Shown one piece after another: positions 1 to 5,704 of a stretch of DNA of 14,613 bases (its first letter is position 1; each line of letters starts with the position of its first letter). A program made the translations under genes and the position numbers. The notes beneath the pieces were generated by a model, which did not search any database, was not told the DNA's origin, and saw nothing but the letters and a program-made list of their open reading frames with translations. The DNA comes from JBEKYH01 sp049511115 (GTDB lineage: Bacteria > Planctomycetota > Phycisphaerae > Tepidisphaerales > Tepidisphaeraceae). The stretch spans positions 1 to 14,613 of the forward strand of contig JBEKYH010000064.1 in assembly GCA_049511115.1 (NCBI GenBank), read 5' to 3'.

Positions 1-247
1 TAATCGACAGGTAATGGCCGAAAATGACCGCGCCGACGCTGTCCTCTTCGAGGTTAAACACCTGCCCCATGACGCCGTTCTGGAACTCCAGCAGTTCGCC
101 GGCCATGGCGTTGCGCAAGCCGTAGACGCGGGCAATGCCGTCGCCGACTTCGATGACGGTGCCGACTTCGTTGATCTTCAATTCTTTGGAATAGCCGGCG
201 ATCTCATGCTTAAGGATGCTGGTGATCTCCGCGACATTGATGGCCAT
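1..247 (-). CDS. atpA: ATP synthase F1 subunit alpha, N-terminal 82 codons (partial)
   Basis: The alpha subunit is the non-catalytic nucleotide-binding partner of beta in the F1 head, on the cytoplasmic face of the membrane. Only the start of the gene is present; it runs off the left edge. The visible protein begins MAINVAEITSILKHEI, which is the N-terminal helix that contacts the delta subunit. It continues into the N-terminal beta-barrel with the family signature VGTVIEVGDGIARVYGL (about residues 28-44) and MAGELLEF. The P-loop would lie beyond the window. The ATG at 247 is supported by a GGAGAG ribosome site 8 bases upstream. It follows atpH by 40 bp in the same direction, the usual F-type operon order. 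The identity is secure; whether the rest of the gene is intact cannot be seen. Confidence 0.96.
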   Translation of the reverse strand, partial: MAINVAEITSILKHEIAGYSKELKINEVGTVIEVGDGIARVYGLRNAMAGELLEFQNGVMGQVFNLEEDSVGAVIFGHYLSI

Positions 248-287
248 AGCAAAACTCTCCAAATCGGGTCGATTATTAATTCAAGTT

Positions 288-863
288 CTAGCCGCCGGGT
301 TGCGAAGCCCGCAGGCGGCGGCGGAGCGATTCAAGCTGCGATTTCACGCTGCCGTCGATAAGCTGATCGCGCACGCGCAGAATCACGCCGCCGATGATGG
401 ACGGATCGACGTACTGGTGAACGACGGCCTCGCGCTGGATCGCCTTTCCCACGCGCTGCCGCACATTTTCCAGCGCTTCGGGGCTGAGCCGCTGGGCGAC
501 GGTGACATCCACCTCGATCTTTCCCAGGCGCTTATCCAGAGCCTCGTGGTACGCGGCGGCAATCGACTGCAAATGCCCCAGGCGGCCCTTAATGTTCAAA
601 ACGTGCAGGAATTTCAAAAGCAGCGGCGAGATGCGCGAGGAGAATACGCGGTCCAAAAGCCGATCCCGCTCATCTGAACTGATAGCCGGATCGGCTAGCA
701 ATGCCCCGACGAATGGATCGTCGCGGACAATCTTTCCCAGATCCAGCAATTCCTGGCCGATGGTTTCCGGCTCGGCGGGCGTATCGGTCGCCTCCACCGC
801 CAGCTCCAGCAGCGCCTCGGCGTAGGTGATGGCGATGGGCGAATGCAGATTGTCCTGTTCCAT
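288..863 (-). CDS. atpH: ATP synthase F1 subunit delta
   Basis: This is the peripheral-stalk subunit (OSCP homologue), which links the top of the F1 head to the b subunits so that the stator does not rotate. It has 191 residues, a little over the usual 175-180. The N-terminal helical domain includes ITYAEALLELAVEA (about 12-25). The C-terminal part carries the diagnostic DPSIIGGVILRVRDQLIDGS (about residues 153-172), followed by SQLESLRRRL. The ATG at 863 has a GGAG element about 7 bases upstream. The gene starts 12 bp after atpF and ends 40 bp before atpA, so it is clearly an internal operon gene. Nothing looks broken; the extra length is mostly in the acidic stretch TDTPAEPETIG near residues 27-37. 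Confidence 0.96.
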   Translation of the reverse strand: MEQDNLHSPIAITYAEALLELAVEATDTPAEPETIGQELLDLGKIVRDDPFVGALLADPAISSDERDRLLDRVFSSRISPLLLKFLHVLNIKGRLGHLQSIAAAYHEALDKRLGKIEVDVTVAQRLSPEALENVRQRVGKAIQREAVVHQYVDPSIIGGVILRVRDQLIDGSVKSQLESLRRRLRASQPGG

Positions 864-875
864 CGGATTCTCCGC

Positions 876-1490
876 TTACTTTTTCGCCATGTTTTCAAAC
901 TGGCCGATGGTCTGGCTCACCAGGTCCTGCTGATCCTGAGCATTCAAATTGCGGCCGAGAATCTTCGACGCCACTTCCGTCGCCAGGTCGACCGTCTGCT
1001 CATAGACCTGCCGGATGGCGTCGCGCCGGGCGCTGTCGAGTTCCTTGCGCGTCTTTTCCCGCTCGGCTTCGCTTTCGGCCTGCGTCTGGGCCCGGATGTT
1101 GGCGGCGATCTTCTCGGCGTCAACCGTCGCTTTGGCCAGAAGCTGCCGCACTTGATCTTCCGCCCCAGCGATCTTCGCGGCGTGCTCTTTCAGCAGCGCC
1201 TCGGCCTTGGCGCGGGCGTCCTCGGCCTCCTGGATGTTGGCGCGGATGCGCTCCTCGCGCCCCTTGAGGGATGAGAGAACCGTGTTCCACGCCGCCTTCT
1301 TGAGGATGACCAGCAGGATCACAAAGCTGATCAGCACCCAGATGGCCGACGCGATGTCCGTATCGCGCGGCGGAATCGGCACCAGCGGCGCTTCACCGCC
1401 GGCGTCCTGCGCCCATGCCGGCACGGTCACGAACGCGACGATTGCCGCGCTTGTGACAATTCCCCATAGCCTAACCGATTTGCTGCGCAT
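876..1490 (-). CDS. atpF: ATP synthase Fo subunit b, with N-terminal signal peptide
   Basis: Subunit b forms the membrane-anchored stator stalk between the a subunit and delta/F1. The protein has 204 residues from the ATG at 1490, which is preceded by a GAAGAGG ribosome site. The open frame extends further upstream through atpE, but that extension is Arg-rich shadow sequence and was rejected. Residues 1-27 look like a Sec signal peptide: basic MRSKSVR, a hydrophobic core, then PAWA|Q as an AxA-type cleavage site. Residues about 47-65 are the usual membrane anchor. The remainder is a long charged coiled coil rich in Ala, Glu, Lys and Arg (KGREERIRANIQEAEDARAK). The cleavable leader in front of the normal b anchor is unusual compared with E. 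coli b (156 aa). It lies 23 bp after atpE and 12 bp before atpH. Confidence 0.95.
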   Translation of the reverse strand: MRSKSVRLWGIVTSAAIVAFVTVPAWAQDAGGEAPLVPIPPRDTDIASAIWVLISFVILLVILKKAAWNTVLSSLKGREERIRANIQEAEDARAKAEALLKEHAAKIAGAEDQVRQLLAKATVDAEKIAANIRAQTQAESEAEREKTRKELDSARRDAIRQVYEQTVDLATEVASKILGRNLNAQDQQDLVSQTIGQFENMAKK

Positions 1491-1513
1491 GTTGCCTCTT
1501 CTTACGTGGCAAG

Positions 1514-1771
1514 TTATTTGGCAAGGAGGAAGCCAAGGATGATCGCGGTAAATGCCACGCCTTCGATCAGAGCGGCGGCGATGATCATGTTGGGAACGAT
1601 GCGACCGCTCGCCTCGGGCTGACGGGCGATGCCTTCGACGGCCTGCCCGCCGATGCGCCCAATGCCCCAACCCGCTCCCATCGTGGCCAGCCCCATGCCA
1701 ATGGCCGCGCCGGCCACCGCTGTCCCGTGGTCAGGGGCGACCTGCGCCAAAATGCTCAACATGTCCACCAT
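1514..1771 (-). CDS. atpE: ATP synthase Fo subunit c (rotor ring)
   Basis: Subunit c is the proteolipid that assembles into the rotating ring and carries the coupling ion. The protein has 85 residues and two transmembrane hairpin helices. Helix 1 is Gly/Ala-rich (AGAAIGMGLATMGAGWGIG, about 20-38), the cytoplasmic loop contains ARQPE (49-53), and helix 2 contains IIAAALIEGVAF with the ion-binding carboxylate at E70. The helix-1 position that carries Gln in sodium-type rings (Ilyobacter VGQGYAAGKAVE) appears to be Ile here (WGIGRIGGQAVE), and E70 is followed by Gly-Val. This favours proton coupling (inference). The ATG at 1771 was chosen over the GTG at 1774 because the AAGGAG site then sits 6 bases upstream. 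A 125-bp leader separates it from atpB. Confidence 0.95.
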   Translation of the reverse strand: MVDMLSILAQVAPDHGTAVAGAAIGMGLATMGAGWGIGRIGGQAVEGIARQPEASGRIVPNMIIAAALIEGVAFTAIILGFLLAK

Positions 1772-1783
1772 CACAGTCTCCTT

Positions 1784-1801
1784 CCGGGGTCATTGGCCCG
1801 G
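1784..1801 (-). promoter_or_regulatory. Small hairpin just upstream of the atpE ribosome site
   Basis: CCGGG and CCCGG form a 5-bp stem with an 8-base loop, a few bases ahead of the AAGGAG site of atpE. It lies in the 125-bp atpB-atpE spacer, the longest spacer of the operon. Because c is needed in many copies per complex, an atpE-specific translational signal or processing site is plausible, but the function is inference. Confidence 0.3.
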
Positions 1802-1896
1802 ACCTCTAATTGAATCGCCGATCCTGTTTTTTACCTCTCAACCCCGGCGTCGGCGGCCAGGATTGTTCGATTTCACACCTGTCTAGCTCACTTGCG

Positions 1897-2871
1897 CTAG
1901 TGCTCCGGCGCCACTGCGCCGCCAATAAACAGAGCCGTCAAAAACACAAAGATATAGGCCTGCAAAAAGGCCACCAGCACTTCCAAAAGTTGAATCAGCA
2001 AATCCAAAGCCATGACCGGAATGCCCACCGAAATCTGCCCCAGAATCGTTGGCATCGCGACGATCAGGCTGATCAGCACGGCCAGCAGGATATGCCCAGA
2101 AACCATGTTGCCGAACAGACGCATGCACAGCGCGAACGGCTTGATGAAGGCCCCGATGATCTCCAGAATCAGCAACGCGAACCACATCGGCACGTCAAAC
2201 AGGGGGCCTTTGTCCGCGAACGGATGCGGAGCGAAATTCCATAGATAAAGCGGGACGGCCATAATCGCCGCTTCTCCCGCCGACATCTTCTTTCCATGAG
2301 CGTGGTCGTGGCCGTGAGCGTCACCATGCCCTTCGCCGTGCCCATGCCCGCCATGCGGCTCTTCGCCATGCCCATGATGGCCGTAGGTGCCGTCAATCAG
2401 GGAATGGTACATGACGCCGACGCCGTGAAAGTGAATGTAAAAAAAGGCGATGATCGCCAGCATCGCGGTGGTCGTGAACGCGCTGGTGGGCGCGCCGCCG
2501 ATGTGCTTGAGCGTGCCACCGGAGATCAACTCAATAAAATCCGCAGTGGGAAGACATCCCAGGATGTTGGATAGCAGAATGAAGATGAAAACAGTCCAAA
2601 GAAACGGCGTGTATTCGTCGGTCCGTTCTTTCAAGGCCGGCCGGAACACTTCATTCCGCATGAATTCCAGCATCGCCTCAAATGCATTCTTCCAGCCGCT
2701 GGGAGCATCCGTGTAAGGCTTGGCAAACAGGCTGGGCAGAACAATCAGCATGATGGCCGCGATGACCACAGTCATCAGGCTCTGGTTGGTGAACCAGGGG
2801 ATATGATCTCCAAACACCGGGTGCGGGAGCACGTGTTCGAGGGGATCAGCCGCGGCCAGGATGAATTGCAT
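1897..2871 (-). CDS. atpB: ATP synthase Fo subunit a, with a His-rich loop
   Basis: Subunit a supplies the two half-channels that deliver ions to the c ring. The protein has 324 residues, longer than E. coli a (271). The essential arginine is R251 in KPFALCMRLFGNMVSGH (about 244-260), followed by the final helices (LLIQLLEVLVAFLQAYIFVFLTALFIGGA). Residues 163-193 form a low-complexity loop with about 11 His among Gly, Glu and Asp, between the MLAIIAFFYIHFHGVGV helix and the KKMSAGEAAIMAVPLYLWNF segment; this explains much of the extra length. The ATG at 2871 has no ribosome site at normal spacing; a purine run (AGAGGCGG) lies about 20 bases upstream behind a small hairpin. It follows the AtpI-like gene by 27 bp. 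Identity is certain; the role of the His loop is unknown. Confidence 0.96.
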   Translation of the reverse strand: MQFILAAADPLEHVLPHPVFGDHIPWFTNQSLMTVVIAAIMLIVLPSLFAKPYTDAPSGWKNAFEAMLEFMRNEVFRPALKERTDEYTPFLWTVFIFILLSNILGCLPTADFIELISGGTLKHIGGAPTSAFTTTAMLAIIAFFYIHFHGVGVMYHSLIDGTYGHHGHGEEPHGGHGHGEGHGDAHGHDHAHGKKMSAGEAAIMAVPLYLWNFAPHPFADKGPLFDVPMWFALLILEIIGAFIKPFALCMRLFGNMVSGHILLAVLISLIVAMPTILGQISVGIPVMALDLLIQLLEVLVAFLQAYIFVFLTALFIGGAVAPEH

Positions 2872-2879
2872 CGAATACC

Positions 2880-2894
2880 GGTCGAGCGACGACC
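2880..2894 (-). promoter_or_regulatory. Hairpin between a displaced purine run and the atpB start
   Basis: GGTCG and CGACC pair across a 5-base loop in the 27-bp spacer before atpB. The only Shine-Dalgarno-like run (AGAGGCGG, complement of 2893-2900) overlaps the upstream stop codon and is about 20 bases from the ATG. Folding of the hairpin would shorten that distance. The structure is seen in the sequence; a translational role is inference. Confidence 0.3.
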
Positions 2895-2898
2895 GCCT

Positions 2899-3312
2899 CT
2901 AATTCCCGTTTCCCTTGGATACAAGCTGCTTGCCAACTGAATTGCGCCCAGTCGTCAGCCCGATCAATCCCCAGACCAGCATCGCCAGCGAAAGCCAATA
3001 CGCCCCAATCAGCCAGGTCACAAACGGCGCCGCCGGCTCGACCACGCGGGCCACCATGACGGCCGCGGCCAGCATGATGGTCAGCATAAGATGGAGCACC
3101 GTGCCGCCCAGGGCCGCCTGCGCCAGCGTGACCGGCTCGGACCTGCGGAACATCCAGGCGGGAATCATGGCAATTTCCGCCGCGACAACCGCCACGGCGG
3201 CCGCGGTCATCAGATCACGCCCATGCAGGGGAATTCCAGCCATCCGGCACAACATCGCCGCCGCCGCCAGCGCGGCGGTTACGAACAAGGGAATAATAAT
3301 CAATGTTTTCAT
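2899..3312 (-). CDS. AtpI-like four-helix membrane protein of the atp operon
   Basis: This is a 137-residue, very hydrophobic protein with about four predicted membrane helices (about residues 3-22, 35-54, 66-89 and 97-119) and a short basic C-terminal tail (TGRNSVGKQLVSKGNGN). The number of helices, the length and the position between atpZ and atpB match the AtpI / ATP synthase I chain family, which helps c-ring assembly or magnesium uptake in other bacteria. The sequence itself has no motif I can tie firmly to that family, so the name is by context. The ATG at 3312 lies 27 bp after the atpZ stop; the only GGAGG in the spacer is 19 bases from the start, inside a hairpin. An unrelated small membrane protein remains possible. 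Confidence 0.75.
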   Translation of the reverse strand: MKTLIIIPLFVTAALAAAAMLCRMAGIPLHGRDLMTAAAVAVVAAEIAMIPAWMFRRSEPVTLAQAALGGTVLHLMLTIMLAAAVMVARVVEPAAPFVTWLIGAYWLSLAMLVWGLIGLTTGRNSVGKQLVSKGNGN

Positions 3313-3320
3313 CCGTCAGG

Positions 3321-3336
3321 GGAGGCCAGCGCCTCC
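3321..3336 (-). promoter_or_regulatory. Hairpin in the atpZ to AtpI-like spacer
   Basis: GGAGGC and GCCTCC form a perfect 6-bp stem around a 4-base loop, filling most of the 27-bp spacer. The 5' arm on the minus strand is the only Shine-Dalgarno-like run before the start at 3312. It could attenuate or re-space translation initiation; that is inference. No T-run follows on the minus strand, so it does not look like a terminator. Confidence 0.3.
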
Positions 3337-3339
3337 GCA

Positions 3340-3546
3340 TTATTTTTTATTGATCCGAAGGGCGTCTTTGATCAGCAGGTACATCCCTGAAATCAAGCCC
3401 AGGACCGCCCCGGTCAGCATTCCAGCCGATCCCCAGCCGAATTTTCGGTCCACCCAGTAGCCGATAAAAAGGCCCAGAAGGACGCCAACGGCCGGGTAAA
3501 GACCGAAGTTCAACGCACTTTTATCGCCATCGCCGCCGCCGGCCAT
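3340..3546 (-). CDS. atpZ: AtpZ, small membrane protein of the ATPase_gene1 family
   Basis: This 68-residue protein has two membrane helices and is the first gene of the ATP synthase operon. It matches the ATPase_gene1 (AtpZ) pattern: a helix ending in GLFIGYWVDRKFGWGS (about 26-41) followed by a second helix with TGAVLGLISGMYLLIKDAL. In other bacteria AtpZ works with AtpI, as a Mg2+/Ca2+ transporter or an assembly helper for the c ring; the exact role is not settled. The ATG at 3546 was chosen because an AGGAGA ribosome site lies about 7 bases upstream and the family usually begins near here. The open frame continues to 3837 but that part runs through palindromic repeats and was rejected. 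A promoter candidate lies about 45-75 bp upstream. Confidence 0.88.
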   Translation of the reverse strand: MAGGGDGDKSALNFGLYPAVGVLLGLFIGYWVDRKFGWGSAGMLTGAVLGLISGMYLLIKDALRINKK

Positions 3547-3591
3547 ACACCGTCTCCTGTCAGATGACACAGCCGTCCGGCAAGGCCGGGT

Positions 3592-3620
3592 AAAGTAGTG
3601 TCGCGGGGGGCGAAGGTCAA
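3592..3620 (-). promoter_or_regulatory. Sigma-70-like promoter candidate of the atp operon
   Basis: On the minus strand TTGACC (3615-3620) and TACTTT (3592-3597) are separated by exactly 17 bp. The -35 box matches consensus at 5 of 6 bases; the -10 box matches only at the key first, second and last bases. Transcription would start near 3585, leaving a leader of about 40 bases that contains a small CCGGC-AAG-GCCGG hairpin (3577-3589), a TGTCA-GA-TGACA inverted repeat (3558-3569) and the atpZ ribosome site. Confidence 0.45.
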
Positions 3621-3705
3621 GACCGAGTGGCGGAAACCGACCGGCGCGAAGCGGCACGAACCCGCGCGAGGCATGCCAATTCTTTACCGGACGGGCCGAT
3701 CCACG

Positions 3706-3941
3706 CCGCCCCAGCGGGGCGGAAGTCTGTAGCCACGAGTGCAGCGCAGCGAAACTCGTGGAATTCGATGAAGCATTACACCGGCCCCGGCCAGGGGCCG
3801 AGGAAGTGATCCCCCGGGCAAGGTATTCGGCGTACAAGCCCTCCTTCGCCCGCTCCGGGGCGAGCGACTACTTACCCGCTTCCACGAGTTTCGCTGCGCT
3901 CCACTCGTGGCTACAACCCGTTGCCCCATCCGGGGCAACGG
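3706..3941. repeat. Composite inverted repeat of two REP-like palindromic elements
   Basis: The elements at 3729-3762 and 3881-3914 are reverse complements of each other, matching at 33 of 34 positions. Each is itself a palindrome, with CCACGAGT and ACTCGTGG as outer arms around a core containing AGCGCAGCGAA. On the outer side of each lies a separate GC hairpin: CCGCCCC-AGC-GGGGCGG (3706-3722) on the left and CCGTTGCCCC-ATCC-GGGGCAACGG (3918-3941) on the right. The whole is thus a head-to-head pair of [GC hairpin + 34-bp palindrome] units, much like a bacterial BIME built from two REP sequences. It lies in the 554-bp gap between divergent atpZ and the ATP-grasp gene. No ORF in it is convincing. 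It could be a mobile REP, a DNA-binding site or a transcript-end structure. Confidence 0.8.
3782..3800. repeat. GC-rich hairpin inside the repeat cluster
   Basis: CGGCCCC and GGGGCCG form a 7-bp stem with a 5-base loop, in the interval between the two 34-bp palindromes. A weaker one (TCGCCC / GGGCGA) follows near 3845-3862. No T-run is attached on either strand. The rest of 3763-3880 shows nothing I recognise. Confidence 0.5.
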
Positions 3942-3999
3942 ACCGCTCCCACGACTTCGCGCGTATGCGGGTTGTTTCAGGTTCCTGGATTTACCTCCG

Positions 4000-4017
4000 C
4001 CCCCGGTACACCGGGGG
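4000..4017. repeat. Perfect 8-bp hairpin and purine run upstream of the ATP-grasp gene
   Basis: CCCCCGGT and ACCGGGGG pair with a 2-base loop. It is followed by a purine-rich stretch (about 4013-4034, GGAGG and GGAGGGGG). This sits about 85 bp before the GTG start at 4101. The stretch 4035-4100 shows no clear promoter; an AT-rich patch (TATTTAAT) near 4069-4076 is the only candidate -10 region. Confidence 0.5.
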
Positions 4018-4100
4018 AGGACAGAGGAGGGGGCTTAGTCCAGAAATCTAACCCAGCCCCAGGGTCGTATTTAATTCAATCCACGGTACAAATTCCCCTC

Positions 4101-4904
4101 GTGGCAAAGCACATCGCCATCCTCATCCACCGCCACGGATCCTTTGACCGCAATACTTACCTTCTCAGCGAAGTCGCCGAAGTCTGGCGGCAAAGTGGGT
4201 TACAAATCACGGTTCTCCCCGGCCCACAACCCAACGTCACCGCCGATCTGGCCATCCTTCATGTCGATCTCACCGTCGCTCCGCAAGATCATCTGGATTT
4301 CGTCAACCAATTCCCCCGCGCCATCAATGCCGGAGTGGCCGACATTTCCAAGCGGGCCATCAGCTCCAACCTCGTCCGCCAGGGCGACGGCTACGAGGGC
4401 CCGGTCATTCTCAAATCCGATCGCAACTCCGGCGGCTTCCGCGAGGCATGTCTGGCCGCCAAGGGGTTGATGCCGCCATGCACGGTCTTCCCGCCGGCTC
4501 GGTACACGATTTTTCGCTCGGTCGCGGCGGTTCCGCCGGTGATCTGGCAGCGGCCTGATCTTGTGGTCGAGCGATTCCTCCCCGAACGTAGCGGCGAATT
4601 CTTCTGCCTGCGCACCTGGGTTTTCCTGGGCGACAAGGAGACGCACTCCCTTTCCTTTTCCAAAAAGCCGATCGTCAAGTCGTCCAACGTCGTGCAGCGC
4701 CAGCCGCTTGGCGAAGTGCCCGAGGAGTTGCGGCAAATCCGCCAACGCCTCAAGTTCGACTACGGGAAATTCGACTATTGCCTGGTGGACGGACGGCCCG
4801 TCCTCTACGACGCCAACCGAACGCCGACGCTAGGCCGATTTACGCCGGAGGAATTCATGCCGCGCATCCGGCTGCTGGCCGAGGGGATTCATTCCTTTTT
4901 ATGA
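4101..4904 (+). CDS. ATP-grasp-fold enzyme of unknown substrate
   Basis: This 267-residue protein looks like a compact ATP-grasp enzyme, a fold that joins a carboxylate to an amine, thiol or similar group via an acyl phosphate. The N-terminal half (KHIAILIHRHGSF) is a Rossmann-like pre-ATP-grasp region. PVILKSDRNSGG (about 101-112) carries the likely ATP-binding lysine K105; LVVERFLPE (154-162) resembles the hinge and adenine-binding strand. FDYGKFDYCLVDGRPVLYDANRTPT (219-243) ends in the Mg-binding D-x-N-x-T pattern. The frame opens further upstream, but that part runs through palindromic repeats, so the GTG at 4101 is preferred; no ribosome site is evident. Its stop overlaps the start of the methyltransferase gene as ATGA, so the two are probably translated together. 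Substrate and pathway are unknown to me. Confidence 0.78.
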   Translation: MAKHIAILIHRHGSFDRNTYLLSEVAEVWRQSGLQITVLPGPQPNVTADLAILHVDLTVAPQDHLDFVNQFPRAINAGVADISKRAISSNLVRQGDGYEGPVILKSDRNSGGFREACLAAKGLMPPCTVFPPARYTIFRSVAAVPPVIWQRPDLVVERFLPERSGEFFCLRTWVFLGDKETHSLSFSKKPIVKSSNVVQRQPLGEVPEELRQIRQRLKFDYGKFDYCLVDGRPVLYDANRTPTLGRFTPEEFMPRIRLLAEGIHSFL

Positions 4905-5704
4905 ACGACTATTGGGCAAAAATCGCCTCGCAATGGAACCAGCTCGGCCCGCCGCTGCGGCCCAGCGCAAAAGACACCGACTTTGCCGCCGACATCATCC
5001 AGAGCATGAACATCCGCCGCGCCCTGATCTTGGGGGTAACCCCCGAACTCTATCGCCTCCCCTGGCCGGCCGGCGCGATCGTGTCGGCCGTCGATCATTC
5101 GCAGACGATGATTGATGCGGTCTGGCCGGGACCGCGGGAACAAGCCTACTGCGCCGATTGGACGCAAATCCCCGACGCCGTTGGCCAAAACGACATCATC
5201 CTCTGTGACGGCGGGCTGAGCCTGCTGCCGTTTCCCGACCAGCACCTCGCCCTGATTCCCTCCCTGCGTCGGGTTCTCTCGCCGGGCGGCTTATGCGTCT
5301 TTCGCCTCTACGTGCCACCGCCGCAACCCGAATCCACGGAGGCCGTCCTGGACGATCTTTTGGCGGGAAAAATCGGCAATTTGAATCTCCTCAAACTTCG
5401 CCTGTGGACCTCTTTCCCCGACTCAGCAACGGCCGGCGTGGAATTGAATCAGGTATGGGAAGCGGTGCACGAAGTCGCGCCCGATCTGATCGCCCTCGCC
5501 GATCGGATCGGGTGGCCGAGGGAGCAGTTGCTGGCCATTAACGCGTATCGAGCCTGCCGCGACCGGTATTACTTCCCGTCCGTGGCGCAAGTCCGCGACT
5601 GCTTTTGCGGAAAGGCCGGCGGATTCAGGCTCGAATCGGTAAATGTTCCAGATTATGAATTGGGCGAGCGATGTCCGACGATTGTGATGACGTCGCAGGA
5701 ATAG
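4901..5704 (+). CDS. Class I SAM-dependent methyltransferase
   Basis: This 267-residue protein has a recognisable Rossmann methyltransferase core: a degenerate glycine motif ALILGVTPEL (41-50), the acidic end of strand 2 in VSAVDHSQTM (61-70), ADWTQIP (85-91), DIILCDGGLSLLPF (98-111) and a post-I motif SLRRVLSPGGLCVFRLY (121-137). Such proteins move a methyl group from S-adenosylmethionine to a small molecule or protein; the C-terminal half, which would define the acceptor, matches nothing I know. The ATG at 4901 overlaps the TGA of the ATP-grasp gene by four bases (ATGA), which points to translational coupling and a shared pathway. Its TAG stop at 5702-5704 directly abuts the stop codon of the convergent DUF3037 gene, leaving no room for a dedicated terminator. 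Confidence 0.8.
   Translation: MNDYWAKIASQWNQLGPPLRPSAKDTDFAADIIQSMNIRRALILGVTPELYRLPWPAGAIVSAVDHSQTMIDAVWPGPREQAYCADWTQIPDAVGQNDIILCDGGLSLLPFPDQHLALIPSLRRVLSPGGLCVFRLYVPPPQPESTEAVLDDLLAGKIGNLNLLKLRLWTSFPDSATAGVELNQVWEAVHEVAPDLIALADRIGWPREQLLAINAYRACRDRYYFPSVAQVRDCFCGKAGGFRLESVNVPDYELGERCPTIVMTSQE

Noticed and set aside
1491..1670. N-terminal extension of atpF into atpE
   Set aside because: The extra 60 residues are Arg/His-rich shadow of atpE; the ATG at 1490 has a ribosome site and starts a clear signal peptide.
1514..1771. Sodium-type c ring
   Set aside because: The Gln on helix 1 and the Ser/Thr next to the helix-2 Glu that mark Na+-binding rings are not at the aligned positions.
3729..3914. 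CRISPR-like repeats
   Set aside because: Only two copies, in inverted orientation and 118 bp apart, each internally palindromic; no array of direct repeats and no cas genes.
3684..3938. 84-codon minus-strand frame across the repeat cluster
   Set aside because: Its sequence is only the translation of the two palindromes (ATSGAQRNSW and CTRGYRLPP from the arms); no independent support.
3921..4100. Upstream extension of the ATP-grasp gene to an ATG at 3921
   Set aside because: This would translate through a GC hairpin and a purine run; the ATP-grasp homology-like sequence begins only at the GTG at 4101.
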